Assembly (NCBI RefSeq): GCF_029714405.1
Contig: NZ_CP121650.1
Coordinates: 1,865,001-1,929,000 of the forward strand
Source: Bradyrhizobium sp. CB82
Lineage (GTDB): Bacteria > Pseudomonadota > Alphaproteobacteria > Rhizobiales > Xanthobacteraceae
Length of the DNA: 64,000 nucleotides
Direction: 5' to 3'
A program made the translations under genes and the position numbers. Of this stretch, positions 33,901-42,217 are shown one piece after another. The notes under the pieces were generated by a model, which had not been told where the DNA came from, made no database searches, and saw nothing but the letters and a program-made list of their open reading frames with translations. How positions within the stretch are numbered: position 1 is the first letter of the stretch; the number at the start of each line of letters is the position of its first letter.

Positions 33901-34305
33901 TTACTTGCTCCTTCCGGATTTGCCGTGGCCGTCTGCATGGCCATTTCGTTTTTCGGCGCGTTCCTTATTTCTTGCGAGCAAGGCTCGATAAGCCTTTCGC
34001 TCCTCGCGCGCCTTCGGGATTTCGCTCGCGTAGTCTGGTCGGTCATCGCGGACTAAATCGTATTTGTAGCCAAGCGCGCCGGCCATCTTAGCGAATGTGG
34101 CATGCTGCGGCCGCCGCGTCTTGCCGCCGAACATGTTGCTGACCGTCGATCCGGATAGGCCGGCAAGCACCGCAAGATCGGCCTCCTTGATCCGATCCCT
34201 TTGATAGAGCGTCCGGAAGCGATCGATCTCTGGGTCCTTGTCGATGAAATTATAGGATCGGGTCAGCCATAGCGTCCCCGAGTTGTGGCCGATCCTATTG
34301 GGCAT
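33901..34305 (-). CDS. Second XRE-type DNA-binding protein
   Basis: A 134-residue protein: MPNRIGHNSGTLWLTRSYNF, then a helix-turn-helix RDRIKEADLAVLAGLSGSTV, SNMFGGKTRRPQHATFAKMA, GALGYKYDLVRDDRP, and a basic tail. The pattern of IxxADLAxLAGLSxSTVSNMxxGxTRRPxxxTxxKMAxALGYxY is common in phage-derived regulators. It overlaps the upstream gene by 11 bases and is followed closely by the other XRE gene. Confidence 0.8.
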   Translation of the reverse strand: MPNRIGHNSGTLWLTRSYNFIDKDPEIDRFRTLYQRDRIKEADLAVLAGLSGSTVSNMFGGKTRRPQHATFAKMAGALGYKYDLVRDDRPDYASEIPKAREERKAYRALLARNKERAEKRNGHADGHGKSGRSK

Positions 34306-34969
34306 TCGTCATTTCTCCTTGCGATACACCATTGAGTTTTGTCGCCGGCTTTTTCGCCGCCGGCCTTTTCACCACCTCATATTCGCCCGATCCGGCGGCG
34401 CCCGATCGCTTGATGATTTTGGCATTCATCATCTTGTCGAGGATCGGGCTGACCGATACCTCGTTGCGGCCTTGCTCGCGGAATAGCTCGCGCAACTGCG
34501 CGGTGGTGAAGGTTTTGCGCCGGGCGATGAATCGCTCGATCTCCTCGCGGTGCGTGCGCTCATGTTTCGGCTCGGCCGCTTTGGGCGGGGGCGCCTCGAT
34601 CGCGGCGACATCGGCGCGCTGATAATTGCCGCCGTCCAGTTTGCGCACCTTGCCGGCGTCGGCGAGCTTCTTCACCGCATAATAGGCGGATGATGGCGTG
34701 CGGTTATCCGCCTTGAAGTGCGCCACCAGATCGGTCAGCGCGAAGGTCGGATTTGCTTCGAGCCATGCCAGGGCGAAAGCTTCCGACGTGATCGGGCGCG
34801 TCGGCGCATTGCGATTGAAGGTGACGACATCGGTGATCAGTTCAAACCCGATGTTCTTGAACCCCATCCGCGTAAGCGCGCCGATGACGCGGCCCATATC
34901 CTCGTCGGTATCGGTCTCGCAAACGATCCGATACCTATCGCGTGTTGGGGGCGCTGCTTGCTTTGCCAT
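34295..34969 (-). CDS. Phage-like protein, possible winged-helix domains
   Basis: A 224-residue protein: RYRIVCETDTDEDMGRVIGA, LTRMGFKNIGFELITDVVTF (alpha/beta N-terminus), then two regions that read like winged helices: FALTDLVAHFKADNRTPSSA, YYAVKKLADAGKVRKLDGGN, and TFTTAQLRELFREQGRNEVS, VSPILDKMMNAKIIKRSG. Function unrecognised; DNA binding is plausible. Overlaps both neighbours. Confidence 0.65.
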   Translation of the reverse strand: MAKQAAPPTRDRYRIVCETDTDEDMGRVIGALTRMGFKNIGFELITDVVTFNRNAPTRPITSEAFALAWLEANPTFALTDLVAHFKADNRTPSSAYYAVKKLADAGKVRKLDGGNYQRADVAAIEAPPPKAAEPKHERTHREEIERFIARRKTFTTAQLRELFREQGRNEVSVSPILDKMMNAKIIKRSGAAGSGEYEVVKRPAAKKPATKLNGVSQGEMTNAQ

Positions 34970-35471
34970 CGTTGCCTTTCTCCGGCTCGCTTATGATCGC
35001 CGCCGCTCGACCACCGAGCGCCGTGACGACTTCCCCAAGGGAATGGGTGCGATTGACCGAGACGCCGCTGTCGATCTCGTGCCATTGGCCGGCCGGATCG
35101 AAGGGCGGTGCGAACACCGTGATGGCGGCTCGTTCATTGAAGCGGATTAAGGCGGCGACCCCGTCCGCGGCGCGCCGGTAGGGCCAGCGGCGCAAGGCGG
35201 GGGCCCCATGGGCCTGCGGATAAGCCGGATCGGCGTTATCATTGACGAGCGAGCGGCAGTGCCAAACGCCGCATTCAATCGGCATCGCCGCCGCGCGCCC
35301 TCTTTTGTATTTTTGGAAGTTGCAGAGCGCGCCGGCACTTTTGCTCAAGGAGCCAACCGGCAAAAGTTTACAGCAAAGCTGACAATCCCCGCACGGCTGC
35401 ATGGGGTTGTGTCCTTTCACATACGCATTTTTATTGGGCGCGCGCCGGGTTGATCCCTGCTGCTGCGCCAT
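34935..35471 (-). CDS. Cysteine-rich YkgJ-like protein, first of phage-like run
   Basis: A 178-residue protein. MQPCGDCQLCCKLLPVGSLS, then CNFQKYKRG and PIECGVWHCRSL give a Cys pattern (CxxCxxCC, C, CxxxxC) like YkgJ/FliB-type zinc or Fe-S clusters. The C-terminal part (AALIRFNERAAITVFAPPFD; SGVSVNRTHSLGEVVTALGG) is alpha/beta. The start at 35471 or residue 24 is uncertain. It heads the minus-strand run with overlapping junctions, so all are likely one transcript. Confidence 0.65.
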   Translation of the reverse strand: MAQQQGSTRRAPNKNAYVKGHNPMQPCGDCQLCCKLLPVGSLSKSAGALCNFQKYKRGRAAAMPIECGVWHCRSLVNDNADPAYPQAHGAPALRRWPYRRAADGVAALIRFNERAAITVFAPPFDPAGQWHEIDSGVSVNRTHSLGEVVTALGGRAAAIISEPEKGNDGKASSAPNTR

Positions 35472-35886
35472 GCCGGTTATTCCCGGTTCGTGTCTGGCAT
35501 TCGTAATACGGAAAATCGCATCGGTTGCAAAGGCAAACGGTGCGCGCGCTTAGCCCCTATGCCGGATAAGTTTTTTCGGAACCTTTTCACTGATCCTGTC
35601 GGGGATTTGTGCTTTAGGTATTCGCGCGGACATGCAACCGACGGTGAGAAAATCACGACCGGCGGGGAACACATACGCACCCCCGACCCGCACAACGCGG
35701 TCAGTCGGGGGCTTCCCGTCGAAACTTGGCCCGCTCTCCAATGCCGGAGAGCGGGTCCTCTTTGTATCTGGGAGTGAGTCTGTGAGCGCGCGCCGGGCTC
35801 AATGGCCGGCCCCGGCTAATCGCATGGCTGACCGTTTACGGCCCGGGTAAATGGTAAGGCCGTCCCATACTGACGTGCCGAATGTT
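35472..35886. other. Intergenic upstream of phage-like run, with hairpins
   Basis: Holds the promoter region of the minus-strand run and the hairpin at 35730-35763; another possible stem is CCCCGAC...GTCGGGG near 35685-35710. No gene recognised. Confidence 0.45.
35730..35763 (+). terminator. Rho-independent-type terminator
   Basis: CCCGCTCTCC, AATGCC, GGAGAGCGGG followed by TCCTCTTT: a perfect ten-pair stem and a loose T-rich tail on the plus strand. No plus-strand gene is recognised upstream. Confidence 0.6.
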
Positions 35887-36177
35887 TCAATCTCCGTTCC
35901 GATCTCGGATTGAACCGAGATGCTCGTTAATTCGAAAAACGATCAGGACAAATTCGCAGCCGACGCGGGTCACTGTGATCGCGACCACCGGCCCGAAGAT
36001 ACTGAGCAAGATGGATAGGAAGCCAGCAAATGGATTGACCGCCATGATGGCTAGACCTGATACGATGCCGGCAAGCCCGGCCAGCGCCGCAAGTCCGACC
36101 ATCATCCCGAACAGCGGCCGAACGAGGGTCGGCGTAATGAACCGATCCCATTGGAAAATCTCTCGCCAATTGTGCAT
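35887..36177 (-). CDS. DUF4282 membrane protein
   Basis: A 96-residue protein: MHNWREIFQWDRFITPTLVR, two hydrophobic segments (MMVGLAALAGLAGIVSGLAI; FAGFLSILLSIFGPVVAITV) and the family's end TRVGCEFVLIVFRINEHLGS. This is the DUF4282 pattern of two helices followed by an amphipathic RxxxExxxxxFRxNExL. GGGGAA precedes the ATG. Inner membrane; function unknown. A shortened N-terminal copy sits 72 bases upstream. Confidence 0.8.
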   Translation of the reverse strand: MHNWREIFQWDRFITPTLVRPLFGMMVGLAALAGLAGIVSGLAIMAVNPFAGFLSILLSIFGPVVAITVTRVGCEFVLIVFRINEHLGSIRDRNGD

Positions 36178-36248
36178 CTATTCCCCGCATGGATCATGCC
36201 GCCAGCTTGTAGCGGCCCAAGAAAACAAGGTCGCCTTGCTGTTGCGCT

Positions 36249-36368
36249 TTAGGCTGGATCATTAAGGCCTGCCCGCCTGTACCGATACGGTGGGCCCCCG
36301 CTTTCTGTTTCGGTAGAGGCAGAAACGATGAAGCGGTCCCATTGAAACAGGTCGCTGAACGTGAACAT
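36249..36368 (-). pseudogene. DUF4282 N-terminal remnant
   Basis: MFTFSDLFQWDRFIVSASTE and 19 more residues, then a stop. The first 14 residues (FQWDRFI) repeat the DUF4282 opening behind a good GGGGAGAG site, but the membrane part is missing. It looks like a duplicated and truncated first exon-like piece of the downstream gene. Confidence 0.5.
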
Positions 36369-36524
36369 TCTCTCTCCCCCAGCAAATCGGACCTGACCCG
36401 CGTCGATCCGACTCAAGGCAGGCAAGCCCTGCCGCATCGAATGTAGCACGAGCCATGCGGGCGGGCGGGTTGAGATTGCCGCAAAGTGCGGCCACAATCT
36501 GTCATTCCCGTTTGTATCATCAAG

Positions 36525-36974
36525 ATGACCCTGACTTTCGAAGATTTTCCCCCCGGCCGTTTCGGCACGTTTGGCCCACGCCATGTCAGCCGCGACGAGA
36601 TCTTGGCCTTTGCCGCCGAGTTCGATCCGCAGCCGATGCATCTCGACGAGAAGGCTGCTGGCAAAAGCATGCTCAAGGGCCTGTCCGGCTCGGGCTGGCA
36701 TCTCTGCTCGCTGATGATGCGGATGATGGCCGACGGCTTCATCACCCGCGCCGCCTCGCTCGGCTCGCCCGGCGTTGACGAGGTGCGTTGGCTCTCTCCT
36801 TTAAGGCCCGGCGATGAACTGACCCTCGACGTCGACGTCGTGGAGGCGCGCGCCTCGAAGAGCCGGCCTGAACTCGGCATCGTCAAGTTCAAGTGCACCG
36901 CGCGCAATGCGAGAGGCGAGGCGCTCTGCGAGATGACCTCGCCGATCCTGATCAAGCGGCGCGATGGGGCTTGA
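36525..36974 (+). CDS. MaoC-like dehydratase, first of pair
   Basis: A 149-residue hotdog-fold protein. MTLTFEDFPPGRFGTFGPRH, ILAFAAEFDPQPMHLDEKAA and GLSGSGWHLCSLMMRMMADG give the hydratase-2 motif FDPQPMHLDExxA with catalytic Asp and His. R-specific enoyl-CoA hydratases of this type act on fatty-acid-derived CoA esters; which substrate is unknown. The start at 36525 matches family length; it is four bases from the next MaoC gene, so the two are one operon and probably form a heterodimer. Confidence 0.85.
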   Translation: MTLTFEDFPPGRFGTFGPRHVSRDEILAFAAEFDPQPMHLDEKAAGKSMLKGLSGSGWHLCSLMMRMMADGFITRAASLGSPGVDEVRWLSPLRPGDELTLDVDVVEARASKSRPELGIVKFKCTARNARGEALCEMTSPILIKRRDGA

Positions 36975-36977
36975 ACG

Positions 36978-37451
36978 ATGCCGTTCTTCGAGGACATATC
37001 GATCGGCCTGCGCCGCGAGATCGGCTCCTACACATTCACCGCGGAAGCCATCAAGACATTCGCCGCGAAGTTCGATCCGCAGCGCTTTCATCTCGATGAG
37101 GAAGAGGGCAGGAACTCGCTGTTCGGCGGGCTTGCTGCGTCCGGCTGGCATGTCGGCTCCGCCTGCATGAGCCTGCTCGTCGCAGACGGCCAGCGCCTTG
37201 CGGAGGAAGCTGCTGCTCGCGGCGAGAAGATCGCGGTGTGGGGTCCGTCGCCGGGCTTTCGCGACCTGCGCTGGATCAAGCCGGTGCTCGCGGGTGATAC
37301 CGTGAGCTTCGCGAGCGAGATCATCGACAAGCGCATGTCCGCTTCGCGCCCCGGTTGGGGCATCCTGCAGGCTACCACCACCGGCACCAACCAGCGCGGC
37401 GAACAGGTGTACGCGATCACCGCGACCGCCTTCGTGCCGATGCGCGGGTGA
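36978..37451 (+). CDS. MaoC-like dehydratase, second of pair
   Basis: A 157-residue hotdog protein: MPFFEDISIGLRREIGSYTF, FAAKFDPQRFHLDEEEGRNS, GGLAASGWHVGSACMSLLVA and FVPMRG at the end. It has the same FDPQxFHLDE catalytic signature as its neighbour but an inserted loop (AARGEKIAVWGPSPGFRDLR) that may complete the partner's site. Two half-hydratases side by side suggest a paired enzyme; each also looks individually complete. Confidence 0.85.
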   Translation: MPFFEDISIGLRREIGSYTFTAEAIKTFAAKFDPQRFHLDEEEGRNSLFGGLAASGWHVGSACMSLLVADGQRLAEEAAARGEKIAVWGPSPGFRDLRWIKPVLAGDTVSFASEIIDKRMSASRPGWGILQATTTGTNQRGEQVYAITATAFVPMRG

Positions 37452-37658
37452 GGAGTGGTCAAACCAGTTCCAATCTGAACGGCCAAAATGCGCGGCAAGT
37501 GTTGCCCGCGCGCTATGGACGGGATCGGCACTGGCTGCCATAAGCCTCGCCATGCGGTTCGTCGCGAAGCATTTCGCGGAACCATTGAATTGCTAACTAA
37601 TTGTGAACCTGTCGCTGTCTATTTGAACCAACGGGATAGAGGACAGGGAACGAGGACC

Positions 37659-37805
37659 ATGGCAGACCGCAGCGCACTCAAGCTGGTCGGATTCATCTTC
37701 GCCACCGCGACAGTCGCAGTGATGCTGATAGCCGGCATGGTGGTGCGGGGCTATGCCGATGGCGGCTATACCCTCGAAGCCTCGACCGTCGCCGCCGATC
37801 GCTAA
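37659..37805 (+). CDS. 48-residue single-helix membrane protein
   Basis: MADRSALKLVGFIFATATVA, VMLIAGMVVRGYADGGYTLE, ASTVAADR. One membrane helix with a short basic N-terminus and a polar tail. AGGACAGGGAACGAGG lies upstream. This kind of micro-membrane protein is common in Bradyrhizobium chromosomes. Function unknown. Confidence 0.7.
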   Translation: MADRSALKLVGFIFATATVAVMLIAGMVVRGYADGGYTLEASTVAADR

Positions 37806-37848
37806 CCGTTCCTTAACCCATCACATCGCCGGCGCGAGGCGAGCCGTT

Positions 37849-37986
37849 TCAGCGGCTGTAGACCAGCGCCAGGATCGCGATCGCAACCGCCAGCAGCCCG
37901 ATAAAGCGGACCATGATCGTGCCGAACTGCGTCGGCGCGGGACGCAGCGGGATCGGGTCCGTGTTCTCGGGCCGAATGCTTTGCAT
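37849..37986 (-). CDS. 45-residue single-helix membrane protein
   Basis: MQSIRPENTDPIPLRPAPTQ, FGTIMVRFIGLLAVAIAILA, LVYSR. Pro-rich N-terminus, then one C-terminal membrane helix (tail anchored). Convergent with the 48-residue gene at 37659. Function unknown. Confidence 0.65.
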   Translation of the reverse strand: MQSIRPENTDPIPLRPAPTQFGTIMVRFIGLLAVAIAILALVYSR

Positions 37987-38249
37987 CTGAAACCGTCCCC
38001 TGCCAAGGCCTGCGAATGCGGCCCGCGCTAGGCTTTGGTCGCGGGGAAGACGGAACAAGTTCAAATCATCATCTTGATCTGTCGGCGTGCCACATTCGCC
38101 GCCGTCATGCCCGGCTTGACCGGGGGCCTCTGGTACGCCGCGGCTTCTCCGTATCCCATCGCTGTCTCTGGGGTAGTGGATCATCCGCTTTCGCTTTCGC
38201 GGGCGATGACGCCTGGCCTTGTGGCGCTCCACGTTGGACGCCTTCCAAA

Positions 38250-38286
38250 TGAAAACCGCCGCGCTCCCTTGGGAACGCGGCGGTCG
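38250..38286 (-). terminator. Terminator after phasin-like gene
   Basis: On the minus strand: CCGCCGCGTTCCC, AAG, GGGAGCGCGGCGG followed by TTTTCATTTGG. A long perfect stem with a T run, 20 bases beyond the stop of the gene at 38305. Confidence 0.7.
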
Positions 38287-38304
38287 AAATGTTGCGGACT
38301 GCGA

Positions 38305-38721
38305 TCAGCTGTTGCGCAGGCCGTCGGCGGCGCGCTTCCACTGCGCGACGTTGTCGGCAATCATGCGGGTCGACTTCATCGCGGCCTGGCTGAGCTGGGC
38401 GTAGCCGGAGATCTCGCGCTGGACGCGCTGGCCTTCGGCATGCAGAAGATCGCGCAGGCTCTCCAGCTCCGAAATCAGGTTCTCGATCTCGGCAAGGGAA
38501 GTGCCGGCGACGCGCTGGATCAGCGAGTTGACGTTGGTGACGGTGGCTTCCGCGCTCGAATCGAGTGCGGGCTCGCTGCCCGCAGCCGGGCGGCGCAGAT
38601 AGGCGATGTCGTTGCGCACGAAGTCGCGGATGCCGGCCTCGACCTCCGTGACCGCGGCAAGGTTGCTGTCGGCGACCTCGGTCTCAGTTGATTCAATCTT
38701 TTCCGAACGAATGGCGTTCAT
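38305..38721 (-). CDS. Phasin-like helical protein
   Basis: A 138-residue all-helical protein: EVEAGIRDFVRNDIAYLRRP, VNSLIQRVAGTSLAEIENLI, SELESLRDLLHAEGQRVQRE, SQAAMKSTRMIADNVAQWKR. Amphipathic helices of this style resemble phasins, which coat polyhydroxyalkanoate granules, but the family assignment is only by resemblance. Monocistronic, with a terminator directly after. It could instead be another helical granule- or cell-envelope-associated protein. Confidence 0.6.
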   Translation of the reverse strand: MNAIRSEKIESTETEVADSNLAAVTEVEAGIRDFVRNDIAYLRRPAAGSEPALDSSAEATVTNVNSLIQRVAGTSLAEIENLISELESLRDLLHAEGQRVQREISGYAQLSQAAMKSTRMIADNVAQWKRAADGLRNS

Positions 38722-38892
38722 CGTTGTTCCCCTGTTCGCGTTGAGCGCAGCGCGAGTGTCCCCCGCACGACGACGTCTGTAAGGCAGGAAGCATCAGGGC
38801 GTCCGATTTTGACCGCATATAGGCCGAGATGCGGCAAGGATCGACCATTCGGCGGCTTTGCCGTGGCGGCGCTTGCGGGAAGAGGCGAACCA

Positions 38893-39801
38893 TCACCAGC
38901 TCTTCTTGAATCCCGCGGTCAGGCTCTTGTTGGTGGTGCCCTGCGCGGTCTCCCCGACGGAGCCGGAAACGGTAACGTTGTCGAACAATTTTTGCTCGGC
39001 GCCGACCTTGCGCAGCCATTTGTCGTCAGTTGTCGACATGGTCTGTCCGGCGACGATGCTCGTGCCGGTCTCGCCGAAGGTGACCTTGGCGGACTGGTCG
39101 GTTTCGTAGTTGCGGGTGGTGCGGCCGGCGATGCCGGGGATCGGCGTCGTGCCCTGCTGGTTGACGCTGTAGCCGTTCTGGACCGTCAGCGAATGATCGT
39201 CCGACAGCGGCACCGATTTGCTGAGCGAGGCACCGAGCTTGCTGCTCTCGGCGCCGGGATCGACGCGGGCTTCCACCGCGGTCTTGTCCCAGATCGAGCC
39301 CGCACCCGGCGCGGTCGCCCTCGCCCAGGCGCTGCCGGAGGATTGCGGCAAGCTGCCGCCATTGGCGGCCTTCTCGGCCAGCAGCTCGGACATCGTGGTG
39401 GGCTCGTGCGTCACCGTCATGTCGGCGCCGACCTGGGTGTCCCAGAACGGGGTGACCGATTGCTTGACCGTCACCGCCGATGTGCCGTTGGCGCGCCGCT
39501 CGTTCGACCAGTTCGGCTCACCATTGGCCGCCGCCTGCGCGCGCTTCTTCGCCGCCATCAGCTCGTTGAGCGTGGTGGCGTCGATGTTGAGCTGGGTCCA
39601 GTCGAGCTTGTCGACGTCGATGTCCTTGAGCACGTCGGGATCGTTGACGTCGGCCGCTTCGTCGGTCTCCTCGGGCGCGGCCGTGGCCTGGTCCGGCTGC
39701 ATCGGTACGATCTGCGCCGGCGCCTCCGTCACGGACACCAACATGACCACGGCCGCCAGCATCGGCAGCCTGGTCCAGCCAAACCCTGTCGAGAATTCCA
39801 T
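38893..39801 (-). CDS. Secreted protein with predicted outer-membrane C-terminus
   Basis: A 302-residue protein. Residues 1-30 hold a signal peptide (RLPMLAAVVMLVSVTEAPAQ). Then an acidic linker with DVDKLDWTQLNIDATTLNEL, and a C-terminal beta-rich half of alternating strands (KLGASLSKSVPLSDDHSLTV; QSAKVTFGETGTSIVAGQTM; VSGSVGETAQGTTNKSLTAG) ending FKKSW. A final aromatic residue is typical of BAM-assembled outer-membrane proteins. No named family. Start at 39801 chosen over one 72 bases upstream. Confidence 0.7.
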   Translation of the reverse strand: MEFSTGFGWTRLPMLAAVVMLVSVTEAPAQIVPMQPDQATAAPEETDEAADVNDPDVLKDIDVDKLDWTQLNIDATTLNELMAAKKRAQAAANGEPNWSNERRANGTSAVTVKQSVTPFWDTQVGADMTVTHEPTTMSELLAEKAANGGSLPQSSGSAWARATAPGAGSIWDKTAVEARVDPGAESSKLGASLSKSVPLSDDHSLTVQNGYSVNQQGTTPIPGIAGRTTRNYETDQSAKVTFGETGTSIVAGQTMSTTDDKWLRKVGAEQKLFDNVTVSGSVGETAQGTTNKSLTAGFKKSW

Positions 39802-40077
39802 TCGTCCTGCCCGCAAGCCCGACGCATGATCGGGAAAACCGTGCGTTGTTTTCCGGTGATGCCATGCGACCAATCATTCCGCGTCCACGATGCGGAGATA
39901 TCGTCGCAAAATTGTGGCGGCAAGCACTGAACGAAACTCACATCAAAGTGCGAAACCAACGGGCCGCGCGAACGGCGCGCGCCCGACGACAATGTGCGCG
40001 CTAAGCGACCCGGCGGGGCTGGTGGCCGGATGTGCGCGCGTCGCCGGGCCCGGGAGAGACGGGACCCGTTGGTGCCC

Positions 40078-40518
40078 TCACCCCATCCGGCTCATCTTCG
40101 GCAGATGAATGGGACGGCCGAGCACCTGCTCGACGAGATCGAAGGTGTCGACCAGCACGCGCATGTTGAGCAGACGGCCGGCCTTGAACTGCGCGAACTG
40201 CGCCACCCGCAGTGAGATCGGCTTGTCCGAATCGAGCGCCGTCAGCGAATAGCGCAGCATGGAGGATGCGGAATCCACGCCCAGCATGATGGTCTCGCGG
40301 TCGAAGCGGCGGACGCGGAAATTGTCCGCGATCCGGCGGATGACGTCGAGCACGGCGTCCTTGCCCCGTCGGGCGCCGAGGCACGGAAACATGTCGATCG
40401 GGCCGTAGATCGCCCAGTCGACGTCCTCGTCGATCAGGGCCTCGATATCCTCGAAATGCCGGTCGTTGATCGCGCGATGCAATGCACGCGAGAAACGCCA
40501 GAGGCTGTGCTCTGTCAT
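40078..40518 (-). CDS. SnoaL-like (NTF2-fold) protein
   Basis: A 146-residue protein: MTEHSLWRFSRALHRAINDR, HFEDIEALIDEDVDWAIYGP, IDMFPCLGARRGKDAVLDVI and VAQFAQFKAGRLLNMRVLVD. Helix-then-curved-sheet pattern with IDxxFxCxGxRxGKxAV identifies the NTF2 fold of SnoaL-type isomerases and many uncharacterised relatives. A paralogue lies at 41187. Role unknown. Confidence 0.75.
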   Translation of the reverse strand: MTEHSLWRFSRALHRAINDRHFEDIEALIDEDVDWAIYGPIDMFPCLGARRGKDAVLDVIRRIADNFRVRRFDRETIMLGVDSASSMLRYSLTALDSDKPISLRVAQFAQFKAGRLLNMRVLVDTFDLVEQVLGRPIHLPKMSRMG

Positions 40519-40690
40519 TTGGGTCGTTCCCGAGACTGGATTGCAAAAAAACGAAAACAACCATGCACCGTCAGCGCCGCAGGGTCGCGGAATTCATTAG
40601 TACGCAAACAAATAGGCGTTTTTCGCCCGAACGCAATTCACAATTTCGAAATGCACAAGTGAGCGCGCTTTGTGACATTCACAATAGAAT

Positions 40691-40957
40691 TTACCGGTCC
40701 GTCCGGGCGACGGGTTCCCGCTCGACGGCGATCGCGTCGTCGCGCATCGCCAGCAGGCCGAACAGCACGGCGCCGCCGACGCCACCGATCACGGCCCCCA
40801 GTGGCATGAAGGTGAAGAACACCAGCATGCCGCTATAGCCCTCGAAATTCGTGGTCTTGAAGATTTCGACCCAGGCGAGCCCGGCCCCGATGCCGAGCGC
40901 GGCCCCGCCCAGCGATCCCAGAAACAGCCCCAAAACGGCAAGCAACGCGATTCTCAT
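40691..40957 (-). CDS. Small membrane protein
   Basis: An 88-residue protein with two hydrophobic helices rich in Gly (LLAVLGLFLGSLGGAALGIG; FFTFMPLGAVIGGVGGAVLF), and a charged tail. Glycine-zipper-like spacing suggests helix packing. Located between the two SnoaL-like genes. Function unknown. Confidence 0.7.
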   Translation of the reverse strand: MRIALLAVLGLFLGSLGGAALGIGAGLAWVEIFKTTNFEGYSGMLVFFTFMPLGAVIGGVGGAVLFGLLAMRDDAIAVEREPVARTDR

Positions 40958-41186
40958 CGGCCCGGAGTCGGTTAGCCGGCGTCCACAACGCCCCGAGATG
41001 GGTCTGGGGAGGGAGGAGGGAGGTTCAATTGCGCCATCTTTGCTTTGCCCCGCCTGCGCGAGAGGCTGGAATTCAAGCGCAGCTTGAATTCCGGGTGAGC
41101 GGGAGTCTCCGCGTGTCCATTTGTTGCCGTCCTTGCGGAGACTCGTCCGTCATCCCGACCTTCCCCCGCAAGCGGGGAGAAGGGGC

Positions 41187-41639
41187 CTACATCGCCTCCA
41201 CGGGCGCGCCCACGATCAGCGGGCCGATCTCGCGCTCGAGCACCTGCTGCACCAGATCGTAGGAATCGATGATCTCGCGGATCTCCGACACCAGCCCGTC
41301 GCGCAGCGAATAGAACACGGCCATGTCGACTTGCACGACGCGCTCGTTGGTCCGCTTTCTGAAGAAGGCGCGCAAATAGGCTGCGACCTGATTGCCTTCG
41401 GCGACGACACGTGCCGGATCGTGGCGGATCTCCGAATAGCGCGACCGCACCGCCTGCCAGAGTTTTCGCAGCTCGGCCTTGCCGTGTCGCGGCACCATGT
41501 GCGGCAGCACGTCGATCGGCGCGTGGGTGAGGAAGTCGACGTCGTCAGTGCAGCACGCCAGCGCCGCATCGCGATCGCCGCGCGCAAAAGTGTCGAGGAG
41601 ATGCAGCACGCGCTGCCTGTTCAGACTCTCAACCGTCAT
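41187..41639 (-). CDS. SnoaL-like (NTF2-fold) protein, paralogue
   Basis: A 150-residue protein: MTVESLNRQRVLHLLDTFAR, GDRDAALACCTDDVDFLTHA, PIDVLPHMVPRHGKAELRKL. It shares the HAPIDxxPxxxxRxGKAExRKLWxxV layout and the ending (IIDSYDLVQQVLEREIGPLI) with the gene at 40078. Same strand and close proximity suggest an old duplication. Role unknown. Confidence 0.75.
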   Translation of the reverse strand: MTVESLNRQRVLHLLDTFARGDRDAALACCTDDVDFLTHAPIDVLPHMVPRHGKAELRKLWQAVRSRYSEIRHDPARVVAEGNQVAAYLRAFFRKRTNERVVQVDMAVFYSLRDGLVSEIREIIDSYDLVQQVLEREIGPLIVGAPVEAM

Positions 41640-41931
41640 GCTCCGCCGCCCTCTTTGGCCCGCGCATCGCAAACGCTATCGCGGCCTGCCCGATCCCGGC
41701 AATCCGCAAAACCACCGGGAATTGCAGGGCTTTTGACGCGCCGGCGCAATACCAGGTTCACGACACGCAATTGCAGGTTATGTGATTCCTTCCCTGCGCG
41801 GATTCGTGCGCGGGATTCGCCTTTGCGATGGCGCGCCAGACATGGTGTGTGGCGCGCGATGCCTGGTCTTAGGGGAACTCCATCGCCCCTATGCTTGTTG
41901 AGGAGGCGACATCGCATCCGGAGACTTCAAC

Positions 41932-42156
41932 ATGAAATCCTCGCTTCTCATGCTCGCCGTCGCGCTCTCGCTCGCAGTGCCCTCAGCCGCCAATGCCAAG
42001 GGGTGCATCAAGGGCGCCATTGTCGGCGGCGTCGCCGGTCACTATGCCGGCCACCACGGCGCCCTCGGCGCGGCAGCCGGCTGCCTCTATGGCCGGCATC
42101 ATGCCAAGGAGAAGCAGCAGCAACAGAGCCAGGTGAACGGGCAGGGCAAGCTTTAA
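41932..42156 (+). CDS. Secreted glycine-zipper protein
   Basis: A 74-residue precursor: MKSSLLMLAVALSLAVPSAA-NAK is a signal peptide. The mature part GCIKGAIVGGVAGHYAGHHG, ALGAAAGCLYGRHHAKEKQQ is a glycine-zipper domain with two Cys and several His residues, then a Gln-rich tail. Typical of small envelope proteins in rhizobia. Function unknown. Confidence 0.75.
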   Translation: MKSSLLMLAVALSLAVPSAANAKGCIKGAIVGGVAGHYAGHHGALGAAAGCLYGRHHAKEKQQQQSQVNGQGKL

Positions 42157-42217
42157 AGCGCGATTGATTGGTGGCCCGCCGGGAGCGGCGTGCCACCAAT
42201 TGTTCGCGAGGGTTGGG

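Noticed and set aside
38809..39930. 373-residue plus-strand frame over the exported-protein gene
   Set aside because: The minus-strand gene has a signal peptide and a coherent barrel-like end; the plus frame is low-complexity Gly/Arg/Leu.
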